Both the position numbers and the translations under genes were made by a program. Shown here one piece after another: positions 44,002 through 54,034 of a DNA stretch of 64,000 nt. Within the stretch, counting starts at the first letter, position 1. Every line of letters starts with the position of its first letter. Origin of the DNA: Dyella choica (GTDB lineage: Bacteria > Pseudomonadota > Gammaproteobacteria > Xanthomonadales > Rhodanobacteraceae); the NCBI RefSeq assembly GCF_003977665.1, contig NZ_RYYV01000010.1, positions 1 through 64,000 on the forward strand, read 5' to 3'. The notes under the pieces were generated by a model that worked only from the letters and a program-made list of their open reading frames with translations, did not search any database and was not told the origin of the DNA.

Positions 44002-45011
44002 GCGGTGATGTGATGGTATTCGCGGTACCACTTCACGAACTTGGCCACACCTTCCTCGATCGACGTGCTCGGTGCGTAGCCGACATCGCGCCGTAGCGCG
44101 GATACATCCGCCCAGGTGTCGGGGACGTCGCCCGGTTGCATCGGCAGCAGGCGTTTCTCGACCGTGCGGCCCAGGTTGTGCTCCATCAGTTCAATGAAGC
44201 GCATCAGCGGTACCGGCTGGTCATTGCCGATGTTGTACAAACGGTACGGCGCGCTCGACGCGCCTGGATTGGGCTGGGTCGCATCGTAATTCAGGTCGGG
44301 CTGGGCCACGCGATCGAGTGTGCGGATCACGCCCTCGACGATGTCATCGACAAAGGTGAAGTCGCGGCTGTGGTTGCCGTGATTGAACACGTCGATCGGC
44401 TCGCCGCGCGTGATGCGGTCGGCAAACAGGATGGGCGACATGTCCGGTCGCCCCCACGGTCCGTATACGGTGAAGAAGCGCAGGCCAGTGGTGGGCAGGT
44501 CATACAAATGGCTGTAGGTATGGGCCATCAGCTCGTTGGCTTTCTTGCTGGCCGCGTACAGGCTCACCGGATGGTCGACGGCGTCTTCCACCGCGAACGG
44601 CAGTTTGCGATTGGCGCCATAGACGGAACTGGAGGAGGCGTAGACCAGGTGCTCCACCTGGTTATGCCGGCAGGCCTCCAGGATGTTGACGAAGCCGACC
44701 AGATTGCTCTGCACGTAGGCCTGGGGGTTCTTCAACGAATAGCGTACGCCGGCCTGGGCGGCCAGGTTGGCCACGCGTTCGGGCTGGAAGTCGCGGAACA
44801 GCCGGTTCAGCGCCACTGCATCGGCGACGTCGCCACGCGCATGCGTATAGTTCGGGTGCCCGGCGAAGCGGGCCAGGCGGGCTTCCTTCAGCGCCGGGTC
44901 GTAGTAGTCGTTGTGGTTGTCGATGCCTTGAACCTGATCGCCCCGGGCCAAAAGACGTTCCGTGAGGGCGGCGCCAATGAAGCCGGCCGAGCCGGTGACG
45001 AGTACACGCAT
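43998..45011 (-). CDS. NAD-dependent sugar-nucleotide epimerase (UDP-glucuronate 4-epimerase type)
   Basis: 337-residue extended SDR enzyme: TGSAGFIG (6-13) binds NAD, SSSSVYG and YAASKKANELMAH give Ser, Tyr and Lys of the active site. GVRYSLKNP and RFFTVYGPWGRPDM are typical of the CapI/LpsL group making UDP-galacturonate, a precursor for polysaccharide or LPS. No glycan cluster surrounds it. Divergent from thrS. Confidence 0.9.
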   Translation of the reverse strand: MRVLVTGSAGFIGAALTERLLARGDQVQGIDNHNDYYDPALKEARLARFAGHPNYTHARGDVADAVALNRLFRDFQPERVANLAAQAGVRYSLKNPQAYVQSNLVGFVNILEACRHNQVEHLVYASSSSVYGANRKLPFAVEDAVDHPVSLYAASKKANELMAHTYSHLYDLPTTGLRFFTVYGPWGRPDMSPILFADRITRGEPIDVFNHGNHSRDFTFVDDIVEGVIRTLDRVAQPDLNYDATQPNPGASSAPYRLYNIGNDQPVPLMRFIELMEHNLGRTVEKRLLPMQPGDVPDTWADVSALRRDVGYAPSTSIEEGVAKFVKWYREYHHITA

Positions 45012-45038
45012 CGGAAGTGTCCTTATGTTGAGGTAGCT

Positions 45039-45066
45039 ATTGTATAGCTGGCTGGTCGTCGCTCAA
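45039..45066 (-). promoter_or_regulatory. Candidate promoter of the epimerase gene
   Basis: On minus, TTGAGC (45066-45061), 16 bases, TACAAT (45044-45039); the start codon lies 28 bases further on. It abuts the promoter candidate reading the other way. Confidence 0.4.
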
Positions 45067-45095
45067 TTGACACGGCCGCCGCGCTAAACTAGCGT
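45067..45095 (+). promoter_or_regulatory. Candidate promoter of the thrS operon
   Basis: Consensus TTGACA at 45067-45072, 17 bases, then TAGCGT. This predicts a leader of roughly 290 bases before the thrS ATG. Confidence 0.4.
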
Positions 45096-45203
45096 TCGCT
45101 TTTCGAATCAGAGACAAGGTGGCCCGCGCCCAAGCGCCGGCCGAGTGTGCGACATGGCAACTACGAGCTTCCAGCACTGACCCTGCCACGCCTTGTGTCC
45201 CAT

Positions 45204-45237
45204 ACAAAAAAAGGGCGCGCGGCGCCTTTATTTTTGT
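45204..45237 (+). terminator. Terminator-like hairpin in the thrS leader
   Basis: GGGCGC and GCGCC flanked by long A and T runs (ACAAAAAAA before, TTTATTTTTGT after) form a hairpin followed by T residues, about 160 bases before the thrS ATG. Possible attenuator, or the end of an unseen short transcript. Confidence 0.5.
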
Positions 45238-45319
45238 CCGTCGTCCGAGCGGACAAGGGCAATACCGGCCACCCGTGGCCGGAGGGTTGATGAAGAGTCG
45301 CCATCCAGGCGGCAATCGC

Positions 45320-45359
45320 AAAGACCGGCCATCCTTGGCCGGACTCTTCAAAAAAGCAC
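45320..45359. repeat. GGCCATCC-TGGCC family repeat before thrS
   Basis: AAAGACCGGCCATCC, TTGGCCGGACTC, then TTCAAAAAAGCAC. Palindromic core CCGGCCA/TGGCCGG. A second palindrome of the same kind (CCGGCCA-CCCG-TGGCCGG) is at 45265-45282, and a related CAGGCCA/TGGCCTG is at 47346-47363. The same 40-base unit, about 85% identical by eye, occurs inside pheT (51776-51815). Confidence 0.8.
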
Positions 45360-45394
45360 GCTTCGCTTGGGAGCGTGCGGACTTAGGTAACGAC

Positions 45395-47296
45395 ATGATC
45401 GAAATCACGCTACCCGACGGCAGCAAACGCCCCTTTGAACATCCCGTCACGGTCCAGGACGTGGCTGCCTCCATCGGCGCCGGCCTGGCCAAGGCCACGC
45501 TGGCAGGCAAGGTGGATGGCAGGCTGGTGGACGCCGGCTTCACCATCGACCACGACTCCAGCCTCGAAATCGTCACCGAGAAAAGTCCTGATGCGTTGGA
45601 GATCCTGCGCCATTCCACCGCGCACCTGCTGGCGCAGGCCGTGCAGCGCCTGTTTCCCGGTGCGCAGGTGACGATCGGTCCGGTGATCGACAATGGCTTC
45701 TATTACGATTTTGCGTACGAACGCCCCTTCACGCCCGACGATCTTGAGAAGATCCAGGCGGAGATGGAAAAGATCGTGAAGGAACAGCTGCCCGTGACGC
45801 GCAGCGTGAAAACGCGCGACGACGCGATCAAGTTCTTTCGCGGCATCGGCGAGGAATACAAGGCCGAGATCATCGAAAGCATTCCGCAGAACGAGGAGCT
45901 TTCGCTCTACACGCAAGGCGAATTCACCGACCTATGCCGCGGTCCGCACGTACCCAATACGGGCAGGCTGCGCGCGTTCAAGCTGATGAAGGTGGCCGGC
46001 GCGTATTGGCGAGGCGATTCCAATAACGCCATGCTCACGCGCATTTATGGCACGGCATGGCTGAGCGACAAGGACCTGAAGGCCCATCTGCATCAGCTCG
46101 AGGAGGCCGAGAAGCGCGACCATCGCAAGATCGGCAAGGCGCTGAACCTGTTCCATCAGCAGGAAGAGGCGCCCGGCATGGTGTTCTGGCATCCCAACGG
46201 CTGGGCCATATGGCAGACGGTGGAGCAGTACGTGCGTGGCGTCTATCGCACAAGCGGCTACCAGGAAGTGCGCGGGCCCCAGATCATGGACGTGAGCCTG
46301 TGGAAGAAGTCCGGCCACTGGGACAACTACCAGGAAAACATGTTTTTCACCGAGTCGGAGAAGCGCACGTACGCGCTCAAGCCGATGAACTGCCCTGGCC
46401 ACGTGCAGATCTACAACACCACCTTGCACAGCTACCGCGACCTGCCGGTCCGCTACGGCGAATTCGGCGGATGCCACCGCAACGAGCCGTCGGGCGCCCT
46501 GCACGGCATCATGCGCGTGCGTGCGTTCACGCAGGACGACGGTCACATCTTCTGCACGGAAGGGCAGATTGAGTCGGAAGTGACCGCCTTCCACCAGCAG
46601 GCCATGCAGGTGTACGCCGACTTCGGCTTCGACGATATAGCGTTGAAGATCGCCCTGCGCCCCGACAAGCGCATCGGTAGCGATCAGGTATGGGAGCGCG
46701 CCGAGGATGCCTTGCGCGCCGCATTGCGCGCGGCCGGAGTGCAGTGGGAAGAACTGCCGGGTGAAGGCGCGTTCTACGGCCCGAAGATCGAGTACCACAT
46801 GAAGGATTCGATCGGCCGCGCCTGGCAGGTCGGCACCATGCAGGTGGATTTCATGATGCCCGAGCGCCTGGGCGCCGAATACGTGGACGAGCACAGCCAG
46901 CGCCGGCATCCGGTCATGCTGCACCGGGCCATCGTAGGCTCGATGGAGCGTTTCATCGGCATCCTGATCGAACACCACGCCGGCAACCTGCCCGCCTGGC
47001 TGGCGCCGGTGCAGGCCCAGGTGTTCAGTATTACCGATGCCCAGTCGGACTATGTCCGGGAGGTGGCGCAAACCCTTGTCGACAAAGGTTTCCGCGTGCA
47101 TGCCGATTTGCGCAACGAAAAGGTCGGCTATAAAATCCGCGAACATACGTTGCAGAAAGTACCCTACCTGCTAGTGGTCGGTGATCGCGAAAAGGCTTCG
47201 GGCACTGTTTCCGTGCGTACGCGCTCGGGAGAAGACCTCGGTAGTATGCCGTTGGCCAGCTTCATCGAACGCCTGGAGGCCGAGACGCGGCGCTGA
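45395..47296 (+). CDS. thrS: Threonine-tRNA ligase
   Basis: Class II synthetase, 633 residues. TGS domain ([17 protein letters not shown]), an editing domain ([17 protein letters not shown]), catalytic core with zinc ligands in [10 protein letters not shown] and later histidines, motif 2 [14 protein letters not shown], motif 3 [14 protein letters not shown], and an anticodon-binding domain ending the protein. I start at ATG 45395; upstream frame runs through repeats and is not coding. Leads thrS-infC-rpmI-rplT-pheST-ihfA as in E. coli. Confidence 0.97.
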   Translation: MIEITLPDGSKRPFEHPVTVQDVAASIGAGLAKATLAGKVDGRLVDAGFTIDHDSSLEIVTEKSPDALEILRHSTAHLLAQAVQRLFPGAQVTIGPVIDNGFYYDFAYERPFTPDDLEKIQAEMEKIVKEQLPVTRSVKTRDDAIKFFRGIGEEYKAEIIESIPQNEELSLYTQGEFTDLCRGPHVPNTGRLRAFKLMKVAGAYWRGDSNNAMLTRIYGTAWLSDKDLKAHLHQLEEAEKRDHRKIGKALNLFHQQEEAPGMVFWHPNGWAIWQTVEQYVRGVYRTSGYQEVRGPQIMDVSLWKKSGHWDNYQENMFFTESEKRTYALKPMNCPGHVQIYNTTLHSYRDLPVRYGEFGGCHRNEPSGALHGIMRVRAFTQDDGHIFCTEGQIESEVTAFHQQAMQVYADFGFDDIALKIALRPDKRIGSDQVWERAEDALRAALRAAGVQWEELPGEGAFYGPKIEYHMKDSIGRAWQVGTMQVDFMMPERLGAEYVDEHSQRRHPVMLHRAIVGSMERFIGILIEHHAGNLPAWLAPVQAQVFSITDAQSDYVREVAQTLVDKGFRVHADLRNEKVGYKIREHTLQKVPYLLVVGDREKASGTVSVRTRSGEDLGSMPLASFIERLEAETRR

Positions 47297-47480
47297 TGAA
47301 GCCGCCCGGCCGATGTGCAACAGGTTGTTTTGACAGCCTGTTGAGCAGGCCACGGATGGCCTGTCGCGAATCGGGCACGTAAGTGCTTGATTCGTCGGAG
47401 CCGGATTCGGACACGTGCCGAACTCGGCGAGTTGAGGAGGTGCAGGAAAGCACTTCCCCAACAATCCTATAAATACTTCT

Positions 47481-47496
47481 GGAGGATAGTGGTATC
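47481..47496 (+). promoter_or_regulatory. infC ribosome site and non-AUG start codon
   Basis: GGAGG at 47481-47485, eight bases, then ATC at 47494-47496 as the apparent start codon. No ATG or GTG lies in frame between here and 47551. E. coli infC uses ATT, and IF-3 itself discriminates against such starts, giving autoregulation. Confidence 0.75.
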
Positions 47497-48018
47497 GCCA
47501 CCACAGAAACTAAGGGCAACCGCCGCAACCATGAAATCCGCGTACCGCGCGTGCGCGTGATCGGTCCGGATTCCGAACAGCTCGGCATCCTTACCCGCGA
47601 CGAGGCGCTGCGCGCAGCCGAGGAAGCCGGGCTCGACCTGGTCGAGATCCAGCCTAACGGCGATCCGCCGGTCTGCCGCATCATGGATTACGGCAAGTTC
47701 AAGTTCGAAGCCCAGAAGAAGGCCCAGGCCGCCAAGAAGAAGCAGAAGCAGGTCGAGATCAAGGAAGTGAAGTTCCGTCCGGTCACGGACGTGGGCGACT
47801 ACCAGATCAAGCTGCGCAACATGCTTCGCTTCCTGGAAGAGGGCGACAAGGTCAAGGTCACCATCCGCTTCCGCGGCCGCGAGATGTCCCACCAGGATCT
47901 CGGTCAGGAGCTGGCTACGCGCATCCAGAAGGATGTGGGGGAGCAGGGCGTGGTCGAATCCTTCCCGCGCCTGGAAGGCCGCCAGATGGTGATGATGATC
48001 GGGCCCAAGAAGAAGTAA
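47494..48018 (+). CDS. infC: Translation initiation factor IF-3
   Basis: Binds the 30S subunit and checks start-codon pairing. From the ATC at 47494 it has 174 residues and the normal N-terminus ([18 protein letters not shown]); starting at the first GTG (47551) would cut the conserved NHEIRVP segment. The N-domain, Lys-rich linker ([19 protein letters not shown]) and C-domain ([15 protein letters not shown]) are all present. The 197 bases after thrS hold one CAGGCCA/TGGCCTG hairpin and no gene. Confidence 0.95.
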   Translation: MATTETKGNRRNHEIRVPRVRVIGPDSEQLGILTRDEALRAAEEAGLDLVEIQPNGDPPVCRIMDYGKFKFEAQKKAQAAKKKQKQVEIKEVKFRPVTDVGDYQIKLRNMLRFLEEGDKVKVTIRFRGREMSHQDLGQELATRIQKDVGEQGVVESFPRLEGRQMVMMIGPKKK

Positions 48019-48042
48019 GCCCGCCGGCGGCGGGCTGGCCGT

Positions 48043-48115
48043 GTAGGCTGGGATGACCGTCCCAGCATGGCCATGTAAGCCGTACCGCGAAGCTGGGATC
48101 GTCATCCCAGCCTAC
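48043..48115. repeat. GTAGG/CCTAC-family repeat, copy I (long form)
   Basis: Two full stems: GCTGGGATGACCGTCCCAGC and GCTGGGATCGTCATCCCAGC, between GTAG and CTAC ends. Lies between infC and rpmI; here the infC stop is a separate TAA. Confidence 0.85.
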
Positions 48116-48151
48116 GCCGCGATGGGTCTGGCTTTGGGCCCCCGACCTCCG

Positions 48152-48157
48152 TATAAT
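48152..48157 (+). promoter_or_regulatory. Candidate -10 box of a rpmI-rplT promoter
   Basis: Perfect TATAAT; no good -35 was found (TGGCTT at 17 bases is weak). It would give a leader of about 130 bases before rpmI, including the hairpin GACCC/GGGTC (48167-48184), which may be where L20 represses. Confidence 0.4.
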
Positions 48158-48295
48158 CGTCGGTTCGACCCGCAAGGAAGGGTCGTGAACCGATGCTGGC
48201 AGGACGGAAAGCGCAACCCCACGGGGTCGCCGCCAGATCAGTCAGAAACCGGGGCTGCTCGTGATCGGGCAGGCACCCCATCAAGGAGCATTCAA

Positions 48296-48493
48296 ATGCC
48301 CAAGATCAAGACCAACCGCGCGGCGGCGAAGCGTTTTCGCAAGACCGCGTCCGGCAAGTTCAAGGCCGGCCATGCGTTCAAGTCGCACATCCTGACCAAG
48401 AAGTCGACCAAGCGTAAGCGCAACCTGCGCGCCACCAACCACGTCAAGGCATGCGACACCAAGGGCGTCGCACGCATGTTGCCGTATCTCTGA
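48296..48493 (+). CDS. rpmI: 50S ribosomal protein L35
   Basis: 65 residues, very basic: [14 protein letters not shown], then [17 protein letters not shown], matching L35. AAGGAG precedes the ATG. The longer open frame upstream covers a repeat and is not part of it. Followed by rplT after 17 bases. Confidence 0.97.
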   Translation: MPKIKTNRAAAKRFRKTASGKFKAGHAFKSHILTKKSTKRKRNLRATNHVKACDTKGVARMLPYL

Positions 48494-48510
48494 GCGGGAG
48501 GACCTGAACC

Positions 48511-48870
48511 ATGGCTCGTGTTAAGCGTGGCGTTACCGCCCGTCGTCGTCACAAGAAAATCATCGGCCGCGCGAAGGGCTACTACAACGCCCGTCGCAAA
48601 GTCTTCCGCGTTGCCAACCAGGCCGTCATCAAGGCCGGTCAGTACGCCTATATCGGCCGCAAGCAGAAGAAGCGTCAGTTCCGCGCCCTGTGGATCGTGC
48701 GTATCAATGCGGCAGCCCGTCAGTTCGGCCTGTCCTACAGCCGCCTGATCAACGGCCTGAGCAAAGCCGGCATCACGGTGGACCGCAAGGTGCTGGCCGA
48801 CATCGCCGTGCATGACATCAAGGCTTTTGGGGCCATCGCAGAAAAAGCGAAGGCCAGTCTGGCCGCTTGA
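48511..48870 (+). CDS. rplT: 50S ribosomal protein L20
   Basis: 119 residues, [20 protein letters not shown] to [19 protein letters not shown]. Binds 23S rRNA early in assembly and in many bacteria represses its own operon. Confidence 0.98.
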   Translation: MARVKRGVTARRRHKKIIGRAKGYYNARRKVFRVANQAVIKAGQYAYIGRKQKKRQFRALWIVRINAAARQFGLSYSRLINGLSKAGITVDRKVLADIAVHDIKAFGAIAEKAKASLAA

Positions 48871-48897
48871 TCGTCAAGCACTGACGAGATGATGTGA

Positions 48898-49992
<1,095 letters not shown>

Positions 49993-50013
49993 TCGAAGCA
50001 GGAATCGGCACGC

Positions 50014-52458
50014 ATGAAATTTTCGGAAAACTGGTTGCGGCACCATGTGCCGACGAACGCCTCGCGCGGCGAGCTCGCTGCTACTCTAACGGCGATAGGC
50101 CTGGAGGTTGAAGACGTTACCGCGCTGGGCGAAGCGCTGGATGGTGTGATCGTCGCGCGCATCGTCAGCGCGCGAAAGCATCCCGAGGCCGATCGCCTGC
50201 AGGTGTGCGAGGTCGATACCGGTAACGGTGTCGTCCAAATCGTCTGCGGCGCGCCGAACGCACGCGCTGGCCTGATCGCTCCGCTAGCCATGGTGGGTGC
50301 TCAGCTGCCCGGTGGCATCGCGATCAAGGCGGCGAAGCTGCGCGGAGTGGAGTCGTCCGGCATGCTGTGCTCGGCCAAGGAGCTGGGCATTGATCCAGAC
50401 GCATCGGGTCTGCTCGAACTCCCTGCCGACGCGCCTGTTGGCATGCCGTTGGCCACGTATATCGGCCTGCCGGACGCCACCATCGAGATCAAATTGACGC
50501 CTAATCGCGCCGACTGCTTCTGCGTGCGCGGGATCGCCTTCGACGTTGCGGCGGCGCTTGATGGAAACGTCATTCCGCTGGACGCGGAGCCCGTGCCGGC
50601 CCAGAGCGATGCCACGATGAAGGTTTCGCTCGAAGCGGGAGCGCGCGTGCCTCGCTTCACGGGTCGTGTCATCGATAACGTGAATGCTACGGTCCAAACG
50701 CCCGTGTGGATGGCCGAACGGTTGCGTCGCAGCGGTCTGCGCCCGGTCAGTTTCCTGGTTGACGTCACGCAGTACGTCATGCTGGAGCTCGGCCAACCGA
50801 TGCATGCGTTCGACAAGGACACGTTGGAGGGCGAGATCGTGGTGCGTCCGGCGCGTAAGGGCGAATCATTGGCCTTGCTTGATGGCCGCACGGTCGAGCT
50901 GGACGAAGATTTTCTGGTGGTCTCCGATAGCCGCGGCGGCAGGGCAGTGCATGCGGTGGCGCTCGGAGGCATCATGGGAGGGCTGGATACGCGCGTCACC
51001 AATGCGACGAGTAATGTCTTCCTCGAAGCCGCGCACTGGATTCCCTCGGCGATCATCGGCCGCAGCCGCAAGCTGGGCATGTTCACGGACGCCGCGCATC
51101 GTTTCGAGCGTGGCGTCGACCCGCAACTGCCCGGCATCGCCGTCGAATACGCAACTCGGCTGATCCTCGATATCGCCGGCGGCGTTGCCGGCCCGCTGAT
51201 CGACGTTACGCTGTCGGAGCATCTACATGCGCCGAAGCCCATTGTGCTGCGCCGTACTCGGCTGGCGCGAGTGCTTGGTCTGACCGTTGCCGACGGTGAA
51301 GTCGTACGCATCTTCACGGCGCTCGGCATGAAGCTCGAGCCGTTGGACGATGGCTGGCGAGTTACCGCACCGAGCCGTCGTTTCGACATCGAGCGCGAGG
51401 AAGACCTGATCGAAGAGGTCGCCCGTATCCACGGCTACGAGAATATCCCGACCCATACGCCCGCAGGCGCGCTGGCGCTGGTGACCGAGCCGGAGGCGCG
51501 CCTTAACGAGTTGGCCCTACGCGAACAGCTCGCAGCACGCGAATACCACGAAGCGGTGAACCTGGCTTTCGTCAGTCACACCTTGCTGGAGAAGTGGAGT
51601 TTCACCGAACAACTGGTGCCGCTCGCCAATCCGCTCTCCGCCGATCTGGCCGTGATGCGCCCATCGCTGCTGCCCGGTTTGATCCAGGCGCTGTCCCACA
51701 ACCGCGCGCGCCAGCAGGATCGCGTGCGCCTGTTTGAAATGGGGCGAGTGTTCCATGAATGTGGGTCCCTCCACAAAAGCCCGACCATCCCTGGTCGGAC
51801 TCCTCAAACAAGCAACATCCCACCCGTCGAGACCCCCAGCCTCGCCATCGTCTCCGCCGGTCATGCCCGCGCCGAGCAATGGGGCGAAGCGGCGCGGCCC
51901 TTGGATTTCTTCGACCTCAAGGGCGATCTGGACGCCCTGATCGCCTGGGGTGGCGAACCCCAGCGCTGGGCAGCCCATGCCGATGGCCTGCCGGGCTGGT
52001 TGCATCCTGGGCGAGCCGCAAGGGTCACCCGGGACGGAGAGACGGTCGGCTACCTGGGAGCCTTGCATCCGCGCTTGGCCAAGGAGCTGGACCTGAGCCC
52101 CGACGTGCACGTGCTGGAGCTTGCCCTGGATCCGCTGCTCGGGCGCCGCCTACCTAAGGCGCTGCCGGTGCAACGCTTCCCGTCCGTCCGTCGGGATATC
52201 GCCGTTGATGTCCCTGAACAGGTAAGCTGGTCACAGATTGAGCAGGCCGTCCGCGCGACCCTGGGCACCACCCTGGCAGAGTTGCGGCTGTTTGATCGCT
52301 ACAGTGGAAAAGGGGTCGAAGCGGGCCGAAAGAGTCTCGCTATGGGCTTGATTTTGCAGGACGCTTCACGCACCCTTACCGACGACGACGCGGACTGCTG
52401 CGTACGCAATGTGGTGTCGGCGTTGGAGGCTGGATGCGAGGCGAAATTGCGAGGGTAA
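50014..52458 (+). CDS. pheT: Phenylalanine-tRNA ligase beta subunit (carries an in-frame repeat)
   Basis: 814 residues: tRNA-binding OB domain ([20 protein letters not shown]), B3/B4 editing domain, B5, the catalytic-like core and the C-terminal ferredoxin-like anticodon domain ([20 protein letters not shown]). In the core-like part, after [12 protein letters not shown], about 27 residues (near 583-610, Ser/Pro/Thr-rich) replace what is normally a few residues; they are partly encoded by the GGCCATCC-type repeat at 51776-51815. The reading frame stays open, so the protein is probably functional. Confidence 0.96.
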   Translation: MKFSENWLRHHVPTNASRGELAATLTAIGLEVEDVTALGEALDGVIVARIVSARKHPEADRLQVCEVDTGNGVVQIVCGAPNARAGLIAPLAMVGAQLPGGIAIKAAKLRGVESSGMLCSAKELGIDPDASGLLELPADAPVGMPLATYIGLPDATIEIKLTPNRADCFCVRGIAFDVAAALDGNVIPLDAEPVPAQSDATMKVSLEAGARVPRFTGRVIDNVNATVQTPVWMAERLRRSGLRPVSFLVDVTQYVMLELGQPMHAFDKDTLEGEIVVRPARKGESLALLDGRTVELDEDFLVVSDSRGGRAVHAVALGGIMGGLDTRVTNATSNVFLEAAHWIPSAIIGRSRKLGMFTDAAHRFERGVDPQLPGIAVEYATRLILDIAGGVAGPLIDVTLSEHLHAPKPIVLRRTRLARVLGLTVADGEVVRIFTALGMKLEPLDDGWRVTAPSRRFDIEREEDLIEEVARIHGYENIPTHTPAGALALVTEPEARLNELALREQLAAREYHEAVNLAFVSHTLLEKWSFTEQLVPLANPLSADLAVMRPSLLPGLIQALSHNRARQQDRVRLFEMGRVFHECGSLHKSPTIPGRTPQTSNIPPVETPSLAIVSAGHARAEQWGEAARPLDFFDLKGDLDALIAWGGEPQRWAAHADGLPGWLHPGRAARVTRDGETVGYLGALHPRLAKELDLSPDVHVLELALDPLLGRRLPKALPVQRFPSVRRDIAVDVPEQVSWSQIEQAVRATLGTTLAELRLFDRYSGKGVEAGRKSLAMGLILQDASRTLTDDDADCCVRNVVSALEAGCEAKLRG
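51776..51815. repeat. GGCCATCC-TGGCC family repeat inside pheT
   Basis: AAAGCCCGACCATCC, CTGGTCGGACTCC, then TCAAACAAGCAA. It aligns over 40 bases with the copy before thrS (45320-45359), differing at about six positions. Some differences are paired changes in the palindrome (GGCC/GGCC to GACC/GGTC), which keep the stem. Read in frame as pheT codons 588-601. Confidence 0.8.
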
Positions 52459-52459
52459 G

Positions 52460-52762
52460 ATGGCGGCGCTGACAAAGGCGGAGATGGCAGAGCGCCTCTT
52501 CCTCGAGGTGGGCCTCAACAAACGAGAAGCCAAGGAGTTCGTGGACGCTTATTTCGAAGTGGTCCGCGAAGCCTTGGAACGGGGCGAGCAGGTGAAGCTG
52601 TCGGGGTTCGGCAATTTCGATCTGCGCCAGAAGAACCAGCGACCCGGGCGTAATCCCAAGACCGGCGAGGAGATTCCCATCTCCGCCCGCCGCGTGGTGA
52701 CGTTCCGGCCGGGACAAAAACTCAAGGTGAGAGTCGAGGGCTATGCTGGATCAGGGGAATAA
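52460..52762 (+). CDS. ihfA: Integration host factor alpha subunit
   Basis: 100 residues, [37 protein letters not shown], then [20 protein letters not shown]: the DNA-bending beta-arm with its intercalating Pro. Pairs with IhfB, encoded elsewhere. The ATG overlaps nothing but sits one base after the pheT stop. Ends inside the next gene. Confidence 0.97.
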   Translation: MAALTKAEMAERLFLEVGLNKREAKEFVDAYFEVVREALERGEQVKLSGFGNFDLRQKNQRPGRNPKTGEEIPISARRVVTFRPGQKLKVRVEGYAGSGE

Positions 52763-53099
52763 CACCGAGCTGCCCGCCATCCCGGCCAAGCGCTATTTCA
52801 CCATCGGTGAAGTCAGCGAACTGTGCGGGGTGAAGCCCCATGTGCTGCGCTATTGGGAGCAGGAGTTCCCTGCGCTCAACCCGGTCAAGCGCCGCGGCAA
52901 CCGCCGGTACTATCAGCGCCATGATGTGCTGATGATCCGGCAGATCCGCTCCCTGCTGTACGACGAAGGCTTCACCATCACTGGTGCGCGTGCGCGCCTG
53001 GAAGGTCCCCAGGCCCGCATGGAAGCCAGCATGTCGCACCAGATCGTGCGCCAGGTGCGCATGGAGCTGGAGGAAGTGCTGGCACTGCTGCGCCGCTGA
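52743..53099 (+). CDS. MerR-family transcriptional regulator
   Basis: 118 residues: MerR winged helix ([24 protein letters not shown], then [26 protein letters not shown]) and a coiled coil (about 85-118) but no effector-binding domain or Cys metal site. This short form follows ihfA in many gammaproteobacteria; its target is not known to me. Its first 20 bases overlap ihfA. Confidence 0.92.
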   Translation: MLDQGNNTELPAIPAKRYFTIGEVSELCGVKPHVLRYWEQEFPALNPVKRRGNRRYYQRHDVLMIRQIRSLLYDEGFTITGARARLEGPQARMEASMSHQIVRQVRMELEEVLALLRR

Positions 53100-53156
53100 A
53101 CCACCCTATCGGCAGACCCGCCGGTACTGCTACAATTTTCTTCTTTGCTGGACAGT

Positions 53157-53233
53157 CGGGGCGTAGCGCAGCCTGGTAGCGCATTTGCCTGGGGGGCAAA
53201 GGGTCGTCGGTTCGAATCCGGCCGCCCCGACCA
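53157..53233 (+). tRNA. tRNA-Pro (GGG)
   Basis: 77 bases: acceptor CGGGGCG/CGCCCCG, D arm GCGC/GCGC, anticodon arm TTTGC/GCAAA with loop CTGGGGG (anticodon GGG), T arm GTCGG/CCGGC, discriminator A and encoded CCA. TACAAT at 53131-53136 could be its -10 box. Confidence 0.97.
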
Positions 53234-53249
53234 ATTCGCAGTACCGATC

Positions 53250-53275
53250 AACGGCGCCTTGAGCGCCGTTTTTCG
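53250..53275 (+). terminator. Rho-independent terminator after tRNA-Pro
   Basis: AACGGCGC and GCGCCGTT arms, then five T residues, 17 bases past the tRNA. Confidence 0.85.
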
Positions 53276-53328
53276 TTTCTCGGGATCGACGCGTTAATCT
53301 CGGCACAGCCCACCAGGAGCTGACCACC

Positions 53329-53994
53329 ATGCCGTCGAACACCTGTCACCCGAATGCCCCGCACGTGAAGCTGCAGGCCCCTGACTGGTACATCTCCTCG
53401 CTGATGATGGACCGTGCGCTCGACGCCGTTCTGCGCCGGGTGAAGAAGCTCGACCGCAAGCACGACATTCCTTACCTCGCCGGCTACAGCCAGGACGGCA
53501 AGACCATCTACATCGATCGGCATTTGCCCAAGTCCTTCAGCTTCCGTGGGCGCATCATCGAGGTGGATCGCTTTCTGATCCTGCACGAGGAAGTGGAGAA
53601 GACGCTGATCGACCAGCTTGGCCTGCACTACCTGCATGCGCACCAGATCGCCACTCGCGCCGAGGAAGCTGCGGTACACGCGCAGCGTGTAACGTGGAAG
53701 GCATACGACCGCTTCATGCAGAAGTACGTGAAGAAGATCGGCGATGAACGCCTGAGCAAGGTACCGGCCGATCTCGATCTGAAGCCGTATCGCGACTATC
53801 ACGACTATGACCTGCTGCACCGGATGGAGCAGCACCTCGCACGCGATAGATCACTCGCGTCAAACAGAAAGGCCGAGCTGAAAAGCTACGCAGCCGCCTT
53901 TCGCGAAGAATTGCACACGCACGCAAAGGCGGAAACTGTGGCCACACGCAAGAAGGCTACGGTGGCGAAGAAGGCTGCAGACCGCACCGCATGA
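53329..53994 (+). CDS. Conserved hypothetical protein with HEEVE and HAH motifs
   Basis: 221 residues, no signal peptide. IPYLAGYSQDGKTIYIDRHL is followed by LILHEEVEKTLIDQLGLHYLHAHQIA and then EEAAV; the closely spaced His and Glu residues could bind metal, as in a zincin-like peptidase, but this is inference. A Lys/Ala-rich tail (RKKATVAKKAADRTA) may bind nucleic acid. It lies directly after tRNA-Pro, a place often used by mobile elements, though no integrase or attachment-site duplicate is visible. Faces pbpC tail to tail. Confidence 0.75.
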   Translation: MPSNTCHPNAPHVKLQAPDWYISSLMMDRALDAVLRRVKKLDRKHDIPYLAGYSQDGKTIYIDRHLPKSFSFRGRIIEVDRFLILHEEVEKTLIDQLGLHYLHAHQIATRAEEAAVHAQRVTWKAYDRFMQKYVKKIGDERLSKVPADLDLKPYRDYHDYDLLHRMEQHLARDRSLASNRKAELKSYAAAFREELHTHAKAETVATRKKATVAKKAADRTA

Positions 53995-54034
53995 AGCTGT
54001 GGTCTTCCGCCTAAACCTTGGCATCGCAGGCTAC

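Noticed and set aside
45119-45394. A 92-codon in-frame extension before thrS
   Set aside because: It runs through a terminator-like hairpin and repeats, and the known TGS-domain start (MIEITLPDG) is at 45395.
45204-45394. T-box riboswitch before thrS
   Set aside because: No T-box sequence or specifier-loop arrangement is visible, and the element is rare in Gammaproteobacteria.
47551-47553. GTG start of infC
   Set aside because: It would remove the conserved NHEIRVP segment and has no ribosome site; ATC at 47494 fits better.
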